A DNA stretch of 5,934 nt, taken from Rickettsiales bacterium. Its GTDB lineage: Bacteria; Pseudomonadota; Alphaproteobacteria; Rickettsiales; Anaplasmataceae. The notes beneath the pieces are model-generated. The model ran no database searches. It was given only the letters and a program-made list of their open reading frames with translations, and was not told the DNA's origin. The position numbers and the translations under genes are program-made. Position 1 is the stretch's first letter; the number at the start of each line of letters is the position of its first letter. The DNA lies in contig JAITUS010000093.1 in NCBI GenBank assembly GCA_031286185.1, positions 1 to 5,934 on the forward strand. Reading direction: 5' to 3'. Positions 1-5,934 of this stretch are shown here, in pieces.

Positions 1-740
1 GGGGCGTGTTTCTTGCCTTGATCGAACATATCACGTACACGGCTTGCCCCAACACCAACAAACATTTCGACAAAGTCAGATCCAGAAATGCTAAAGAATG
101 GCACATTAGCCTCACCTGCGATTGCACGAGCAAGTAGGGTCTTACCAGTTCCAGGAGAGCCAATTAAGAGGCACCCTTTTGGTATTTTTCCACCCAACAC
201 TTGAAATTTTTGCCTTTGTTTAAGAAAATCAACAATTTCTACCAGCTCTTCCTTTGCTTCATCAATTCCAGCAACATCGTCAAATGTCACTTTTTTTCCG
301 CTAGTCATGAGCCTAGCTTTTGATTTGCCAAAGCTTATGGTTCTGTTGCTTCCTGCTTGCGTTTGTTTTAAAAGGAATAGTAATAACCCGATAAAGATAA
401 ATGTTGGGATCCATTGAATAAGTAATCCCCCAATGATGCTCATTGCAGAATCTCCAGTTGAAAAGGAGAATTTCACTTTTCTGTCATGCAAACTTTTTAT
501 TAAGTCGCTATATACAACACCACTTGAGTTAAAACTTGACCCATCTCTAAACTTGCCTTCGATGTTCTGATTTCTTATGACAACACTTTCTATGTCGCTA
601 TCTTCCAGCCTAGTTAAAAATTCTGAAAAAGGTATAGTTGTTTTACTTTTTCCTATATTTCCGCTGAACTGGATATAAGTAACCGAAACAAGCACAACTA
701 TTACTAACCAAATCAATAGGCCTTCTAAAAATTTTTTCAT
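1..740 (-). CDS. ftsH: FtsH, ATP-dependent zinc metalloprotease (N-terminal part, runs off left edge)
   Basis: FtsH is an inner-membrane hexameric AAA+ protease that extracts and degrades misfolded membrane proteins and short-lived regulators. My translation from the ATG at 740-738 gives 246 complete residues before the edge. Visible in order: a transmembrane segment at about residues 6-24; an extracytoplasmic domain at about 25-100; a second transmembrane segment at about 101-124; a linker; then the start of the AAA+ domain ([16 protein letters not shown], 151-166). The Walker A motif is GSPGTGKT (194-201), and the substrate-gripping pore loop FVG is at 227-229 in [14 protein letters not shown]. 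Walker B, the SRH and the HEXXH protease site lie outside the window. The usual second residue of the Walker A motif is Pro; here it is Ser. The gene starts 12 bases after the tilS stop, so it is probably co-transcribed with tilS. No strong Shine-Dalgarno is visible in the gap. Identification is secure. Confidence 0.97.
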   Translation of the reverse strand, partial: MKKFLEGLLIWLVIVVLVSVTYIQFSGNIGKSKTTIPFSEFLTRLEDSDIESVVIRNQNIEGKFRDGSSFNSSGVVYSDLIKSLHDRKVKFSFSTGDSAMSIIGGLLIQWIPTFIFIGLLLFLLKQTQAGSNRTISFGKSKARLMTSGKKVTFDDVAGIDEAKEELVEIVDFLKQRQKFQVLGGKIPKGCLLIGSPGTGKTLLARAIAGEANVPFFSISGSDFVEMFVGVGASRVRDMFDQGKKHA

Positions 741-752
741 TGTTATTTTTGA

Positions 753-2048
753 CTAAATATCAATTAAGCTTACCAGATTTCGTTTTATTACGCTATTAGT
801 AATGCATTGAAACTTACCGTTATGGATACTTTCTTCATTATAATTTATATGAGAATAAGCCAGTATCTTTTCATCTTTTAGCACCACAGGTAAAGAGTAA
901 AAAACCTCAGAACAGCAATTATAATCTTTTAAGAACGTAGGGATCTTATGTGTTGTCTTTAACGGGACAATAGTTACTGAACACTCCTGATCCCCAAATA
1001 TTGTGCAGCTGAATCTGTTATCCCATTCAACAGGACCATTGAGTGGCAAACTTACAGATACCTCCTGTATTTTTGATGGTTCTCTAATTACCAATATGCT
1101 TTCTTTGTACTTCCTTATTTTACACTCAGAAAGCGTACAATGAAGATCGTTATCCTTTTGCAATATTTGGTTAAATGTTGCAATAAGATTGTTATATCTT
1201 GGTTTGTAGTGTTTACTGCTGATTACCATTATAGAATAGAGCAGAAGCCTCAAGGCTATTTCTTCAGGCAATTTATGAAATTCACTTAGTTTGATTTCAA
1301 TGTAACCAAGATCATGAACATTAACACAGTCATTAAATGCAAGACGCGTGTAGTGCATCAACGCTTTTGCAGCTCTTTTCATGTGGAGAGCTGTGAGGCA
1401 TATTCGCTCTGTTAAAATCTCCTGATTATCGCTTACTTTAAGCAGGTTGCGGTATAACGTGCGCCTATATTTCAAATCTTGATTGCTTCTGTCTTCAACC
1501 CATTTTAGCTGATGAAAGTTTGCGTATTTTTCTATTCCACTACGACTAAAACTCAACAATGGTCTTACTATGCAAATTCCATTCAAAAGGGATTTGTAAT
1601 CCATAGATGACAATCCATCTATGCCGCTACCACGTTCAAGCCTGAGTAGAAACGTTTCTGCTTGATCATCTTTATGATGAGCAATTAGTAGGTGCTTAAC
1701 ATTGTTACTTTTGCACCACTTTGTTAGTAGCTTATATCGTGCTTTTCGTGCTTGTGATTGAACATTACCTTTGATATTTTGCTTCTCCCAGTTTAATATG
1801 AACGACTCCTCTACTCCAAGTTCTTTTGCATAACTTACAGCAAATTCGGCTTCCTCCTGAGACTCTGGACGCAATGCATGATTTACTGTTAATGCTATAG
1901 GAAGAGGACATTGTCTTTTTTTTGTCCAATTAATCATTAAATGCAATAAAGTTATACTGTCTATACCACCTGACACTGCAACTGCAACTTTATTGTTATG
2001 GATAGCAAAACCTTTGATTACATCTTGAAATAATGACTCTAATTCCAT
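753..2048 (-). CDS. tilS: TilS, tRNA(Ile)-lysidine synthetase
   Basis: TilS uses ATP and lysine to convert C34 of the CAU-anticodon tRNA-Ile into lysidine, so that it reads AUA and is charged with isoleucine. It is cytoplasmic and normally essential. The 431-residue length matches the long, E. coli-type form. The N-terminal PP-loop ATPase shows SGGIDS (26-31), QARKARYK (99-106), HHKDDQAET (124-132), RGSG (139-142), RPLL (162-165) and WVEDRSN (183-189) followed by an Arg-rich YRRTLYRN stretch. The rest (about 215-431) fits the more variable tRNA-recognition and C-terminal domains. The ATG at 2048-2046 is the only reasonable start: an in-frame TGA lies 30 bases upstream with no start codon between. 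A weak AAGAGA serves as possible ribosome binding site. A TATAAT box lies just upstream. ftsH follows after 12 bases, an association common in bacteria. Very A+T-rich codon use helps explain why AUA decoding matters here (inference). Confidence 0.97.
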   Translation of the reverse strand: MELESLFQDVIKGFAIHNNKVAVAVSGGIDSITLLHLMINWTKKRQCPLPIALTVNHALRPESQEEAEFAVSYAKELGVEESFILNWEKQNIKGNVQSQARKARYKLLTKWCKSNNVKHLLIAHHKDDQAETFLLRLERGSGIDGLSSMDYKSLLNGICIVRPLLSFSRSGIEKYANFHQLKWVEDRSNQDLKYRRTLYRNLLKVSDNQEILTERICLTALHMKRAAKALMHYTRLAFNDCVNVHDLGYIEIKLSEFHKLPEEIALRLLLYSIMVISSKHYKPRYNNLIATFNQILQKDNDLHCTLSECKIRKYKESILVIREPSKIQEVSVSLPLNGPVEWDNRFSCTIFGDQECSVTIVPLKTTHKIPTFLKDYNCCSEVFYSLPVVLKDEKILAYSHINYNEESIHNGKFQCITNSVIKRNLVSLIDI

Positions 2049-2081
2049 TATGTCTCTTGCATAATTTGCTTTCTTAAGTCA

Positions 2082-2087
2082 ATTATA
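2082..2087 (-). promoter_or_regulatory. Candidate -10 box for tilS-ftsH
   Basis: A perfect TATAAT on the minus strand lies 34 bases upstream of the tilS ATG, which would give a leader of about 27 bases. No good -35 hexamer sits 16-18 bases upstream; the nearest resemblance, TTGGAA, is about 21 bases away. This is a plausible independent promoter for tilS-ftsH, separate from pal, but such a box can occur by chance in A+T-rich DNA. Confidence 0.35.
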
Positions 2088-2203
2088 TAGGAAATAACAC
2101 TTGCTGGATTCCAACTATGCGTTGTGTTCTTCTGTGTCTTCCTCCCCTTACAACCCTAAGCATCCTTTACTTTATACTATTCCAAGTACCCTTATCTTTA
2201 GTT

Positions 2204-2226
2204 ATCCCAGTGCTTGACACTGGGAT
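2204..2226. repeat. Short palindromic intergenic repeat (Wolbachia type)
   Basis: A perfect inverted repeat with arms ATCCCAGTG and CACTGGGAT around a CTTGA loop (9-bp stem, 5-base loop), embedded in GTTATCCCAGTGCTTGACAC and followed by TGGGATCTAGG. I recognise the CCCAGTGCTTGACACTGGGAT core as a small repeat found many times between Wolbachia genes; this is recall, not a search. It begins 20 bases past the pal stop codon. It could fold in the pal transcript and protect or end its 3' end. No U-run follows on the minus strand, so it is not a canonical intrinsic terminator. Confidence 0.7.
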
Positions 2227-2246
2227 CTAGGTTTTAATACAAAAAA

Positions 2247-2726
2247 CTATTTCTTTGCTTCAGAAAATGAGAACTCCACCCTACGGTTTTTAGCATGCTG
2301 TTTTTCATACTTGGAATTCTTAGAGTCGTCTTGTACATAAACTAAAGGTTCAGTTTCACCTCTAGAGGCAGTTTTTATTCTATTTTCTAGATAAGGTGTA
2401 CAACTAACCATAAATTTCTTAGCTGCATCTGCCCTTCTCTCGCCCAGTGCAACATTGTACTCATAAGAACCACGATTGTCAGTATGACCAGTTACAGTAA
2501 CCTTCATATCAGGGTTATTTTGCAGCACCTCCATTACATCGAGCAATACATCTGCACCTGTTTCGTCAATATTAGATTTATCATAATCAAAAAAAACTCT
2601 TTTTTCACCCATCTGTTTAACAACAGAGTTCATTTTATTTGCTGTGTTCACTCCTTTCTTTGGACAAGAGCTTACACCAGTAAGCAGTAAACAAAAACAG
2701 CACATTACAATCAACCTACTCCACAT
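2247..2726 (-). CDS. pal: Pal, peptidoglycan-associated outer-membrane lipoprotein
   Basis: Pal is an outer-membrane lipoprotein whose OmpA-like domain binds the diaminopimelate-type peptide of peptidoglycan and which works with the Tol complex during envelope constriction at division. Numbered from the ATG at 2726-2724 (159 residues), it has a lipoprotein signal: basic start, hydrophobic core and lipobox VSSC, with Cys21 as the lipidated residue. The OmpA/Pal domain spans about 42-155. VFFDYDKSNID opens it, and TGHTDNRGSYEYNVALGERR holds the peptidoglycan site, where the pair expected to bind the peptide is Asp83 and Arg98, 15 residues apart as in the family. KNRRVEFSF closes it. A GTG lies one codon upstream at 2729, but GGAGG at 2734-2738 is 7 bases from the ATG and only 4 from the GTG, so I chose ATG. 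The tol genes that often precede pal are not here. Wolbachia Pal is reported as a TLR2/6-activating lipoprotein in filarial infection (known for the family member, not shown here). Confidence 0.96.
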   Translation of the reverse strand: MWSRLIVMCCFCLLLTGVSSCPKKGVNTANKMNSVVKQMGEKRVFFDYDKSNIDETGADVLLDVMEVLQNNPDMKVTVTGHTDNRGSYEYNVALGERRADAAKKFMVSCTPYLENRIKTASRGETEPLVYVQDDSKNSKYEKQHAKNRRVEFSFSEAKK

Positions 2727-2733
2727 CACTAAA

Positions 2734-2738
2734 CCTCC
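2734..2738 (-). promoter_or_regulatory. Strong Shine-Dalgarno of pal (decides the start)
   Basis: GGAGG on the minus strand is the best ribosome binding site in the window. It is spaced 7 bases from the ATG at 2726-2724 and 4 bases from the overlapping GTG at 2729-2727, which favours the ATG. The other genes here have weak or no recognisable Shine-Dalgarno sequences, which fits a highly expressed lipoprotein. Confidence 0.75.
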
Positions 2739-2777
2739 ATAAATTTTAAAATAGTGCGTAGCTTTAAATTTTAGTAT

Positions 2778-2807
2778 TTAATAATCTCTCTATAGCAGTA
2801 TAGTCAA
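2778..2807 (-). promoter_or_regulatory. Candidate sigma70-type promoter of pal
   Basis: On the minus strand, TTGACT (2802-2807) is a 5/6 match to the -35 consensus. It is followed after 18 bases by TATTAA (2778-2783), a 4/6 match to the -10. Transcription would start near 2771, giving a leader of about 45 bases with the strong GGAGG. Position and orientation suit pal. Confidence 0.45.
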
Positions 2808-2865
2808 GAAAAATAAAATACTAAATACTTTTCTACAATCTTACAATTAATTTTCTAATAAGGCG

Positions 2866-2890
2866 CTAGACTTTTGGTGGAAAAATCTAG
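2866..2890. repeat. Imperfect inverted repeat in the divergent intergenic region
   Basis: Arms CTAGACTTTT (2866-2875) and AAAAATCTAG (2881-2890) pair at 9 of 10 positions around a GGTGG loop. The right arm covers the place where a -35 element would sit for the TATAAT box at 2906-2911 on the plus strand. It could therefore be an operator for the rightward genes; it could also be incidental A+T-rich symmetry. Confidence 0.4.
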
Positions 2891-2905
2891 TAAAGGCATA
2901 GAATA

Positions 2906-2939
2906 TATAATTTTTTATTGCACTTTGAGTAAATATACT
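2906..2939 (+). promoter_or_regulatory. Candidate -10 boxes for the M32-like gene and mreB
   Basis: Two -10-like hexamers lie upstream of the gene starting at 3001: a perfect TATAAT at 2906-2911 and TATACT at 2934-2939. Neither has a recognisable -35 at 16-18 bases. The leader would be about 83 or 55 bases. Transcription from somewhere in this divergent region is required for the rightward genes, but which box is used cannot be told by eye. Confidence 0.3.
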
Positions 2940-3000
2940 TTTAACTTTATTATTAATCTATTACGATATTAAACAGATGTTTTCTAAAAAATGAACAAAT

Positions 3001-5525
<2,525 letters not shown>

Positions 5526-5587
5526 TTATGATGATTGTTTTTAAAAGTAGTTCATTTTATAGCAAACTCTATCTCAAGCACAGAGAT

Positions 5588-5608
5588 GTCATCCAAGTAG
5601 CGTAACAC
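5588..5608. repeat. Decayed copy of the Wolbachia palindromic repeat (left arm)
   Basis: GTCATCCAAGTAGCGTAACA followed by C resembles the left arm and loop of the palindrome at 2201-2220 (GTTATCCCAGTGCTTGACAC) with a few substitutions and one inserted base. The right arm is missing. The nine-base GTCATCCAA recurs at 5641-5649, which may be another fragment. Degenerate and short, so tentative. Confidence 0.3.
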
Positions 5609-5667
5609 ACAACTGCATGAACATTGTGATTTGACTAGCCGTCATCCAATAGAAACAAAAAAACTAC

Positions 5668-5696
5668 TTGACAACCTTCGCCGTCACCCTTATCAT
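5668..5696 (+). promoter_or_regulatory. Near-consensus sigma70-type promoter
   Basis: TTGACA (5668-5673, 6/6 to the -35 consensus), a spacer of exactly 17 bases, then TATCAT (5691-5696, 5/6 to the -10). This is the best promoter by sequence in the window. It points right, with a start near 5703, into DNA without a recognised gene. It may drive a gene beyond the right edge with a leader of more than 230 bases, a small RNA, or the 26-codon frame at 5742-5822. Confidence 0.55.
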
Positions 5697-5934
5697 AGTA
5701 TTGAAGCTATTTATTTAACTTCCCAATCTGTGCAGGTTAAAATGACAAGAAAACTTGTATTTGGTGTACTATGTGCACTGCATGTCTTTTTAAAACTTCG
5801 GGTTTTTATCCGTACAAGCTGAAACGCGCTTATAAGTCGTTTAAGACATCACCCAACGTCAGATTTTAAAATAGAGAGTGGAATAACTAGCTACCACGGG
5901 GTTTTATTGTCTTTTTTCTGCCTGGTAAATTTCT

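Larger units (their letters stand above)
5526..5934. other. Gene-free region downstream of mreB
   Basis: I find no convincing protein gene, tRNA or intrinsic terminator here. A 63-codon plus-strand frame (5631-5822) has no family resemblance and starts upstream of the best promoter. Its last 26 codons (ATG at 5742, MTRKLVFGVL then CALHVFLKLR) have an AGG 5 bases before the ATG and could be a tiny hydrophobic peptide, but this is weak. Small hairpins: ATCTC/GAGAT at 5571-5587 and AAAAC/GTTTT around TTCGG at 5792-5806. The latter is followed by one further T and is too A+T-rich to call a terminator. The right part (about 5740-5934) resembles Wolbachia intergenic repeat DNA to me, but that is only an impression. 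Confidence 0.5.

Noticed and set aside
2083..2163. 26-codon Arg-rich minus-strand frame between pal and tilS
   Set aside because: Starts MLRVVRGGRHRRTQR; no Shine-Dalgarno before its ATG, ends at the tilS TATAAT box, and composition is consistent with chance.
2201..2228. CRISPR repeat or attachment site
   Set aside because: Only one intact palindrome with no regularly spaced copies or spacers and no integrase nearby; fits a dispersed intergenic repeat better.
2484..2690. 68-codon plus-strand open frame
   Set aside because: It lies wholly opposite pal, whose lipobox and OmpA motifs are unmistakable; the translation resembles nothing and has low-complexity Ile/Phe runs typical of antisense frames.
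5631..5741. First 37 codons of a 63-codon plus-strand frame
   Set aside because: The region holds the TTGACA/TATCAT promoter, so these codons would lie upstream of the transcription start; no ribosome site or family resemblance.
5792..5807. Rho-independent terminator on the plus strand
   Set aside because: The stem has five pairs of which only one is G-C, and only one T follows the stem; too weak to call, though it may matter if a small RNA starts near 5703.
5740..5934. tRNA or other structured RNA gene
   Set aside because: No TTC-type T-loop with a matching acceptor stem could be found; the CTTATAAG palindrome and small hairpins do not assemble into a known fold.

Overview
The window looks like a stretch of the chromosome of Wolbachia or a close Anaplasmataceae relative. 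The evidence is strongly A+T-rich DNA, the gene set and order (pal, tilS and ftsH on one strand; mreB on the other), protein sequences with a rickettsial character, and a short palindrome of the kind scattered through Wolbachia intergenic DNA. The genus call comes from recognition, not from a database search.

Layout. The minus strand, read right to left, carries pal (peptidoglycan-associated OmpA-type lipoprotein), then about 200 bases without a gene, then tilS (tRNA-Ile2 lysidine synthetase), and 12 bases later the start of ftsH (membrane AAA+ zinc protease), which runs off the left edge. A divergent intergenic region of roughly 275 bases (2727-3000) separates pal from two plus-strand genes spaced 20 bases apart. 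The first encodes a 475-residue protein that I recognise as a full-length but catalytically degenerate member of the M32 (Taq-type) carboxypeptidase family. The second is mreB (actin-like cell-shape protein). The last 409 bases (5526-5934) have no convincing gene. They do contain a near-consensus sigma70-type promoter with no obvious target inside the window, and what look like decayed repeats.

How the genes fit together. Pal and MreB both belong to the reduced envelope and division machinery that Wolbachia keeps although it makes little or no classical peptidoglycan. FtsH does inner-membrane protein quality control. TilS is essential for decoding AUA codons. The pal-tilS-ftsH order is a relic of the alphaproteobacterial tol-pal/tilS/ftsH neighbourhood, without the tol genes here.

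The most unusual item is the M32 relative. The family scaffold can be followed from N- to C-terminus. The HExxH zinc motif has become RCSGR, HESQ has become YETQ and the later QDxHW has become QDEYW, while the third metal ligand (Glu) and the structural motifs around it remain. It looks like a pseudo-peptidase kept as an intact reading frame directly upstream of mreB, with seven cysteines clustered around the dead active site.
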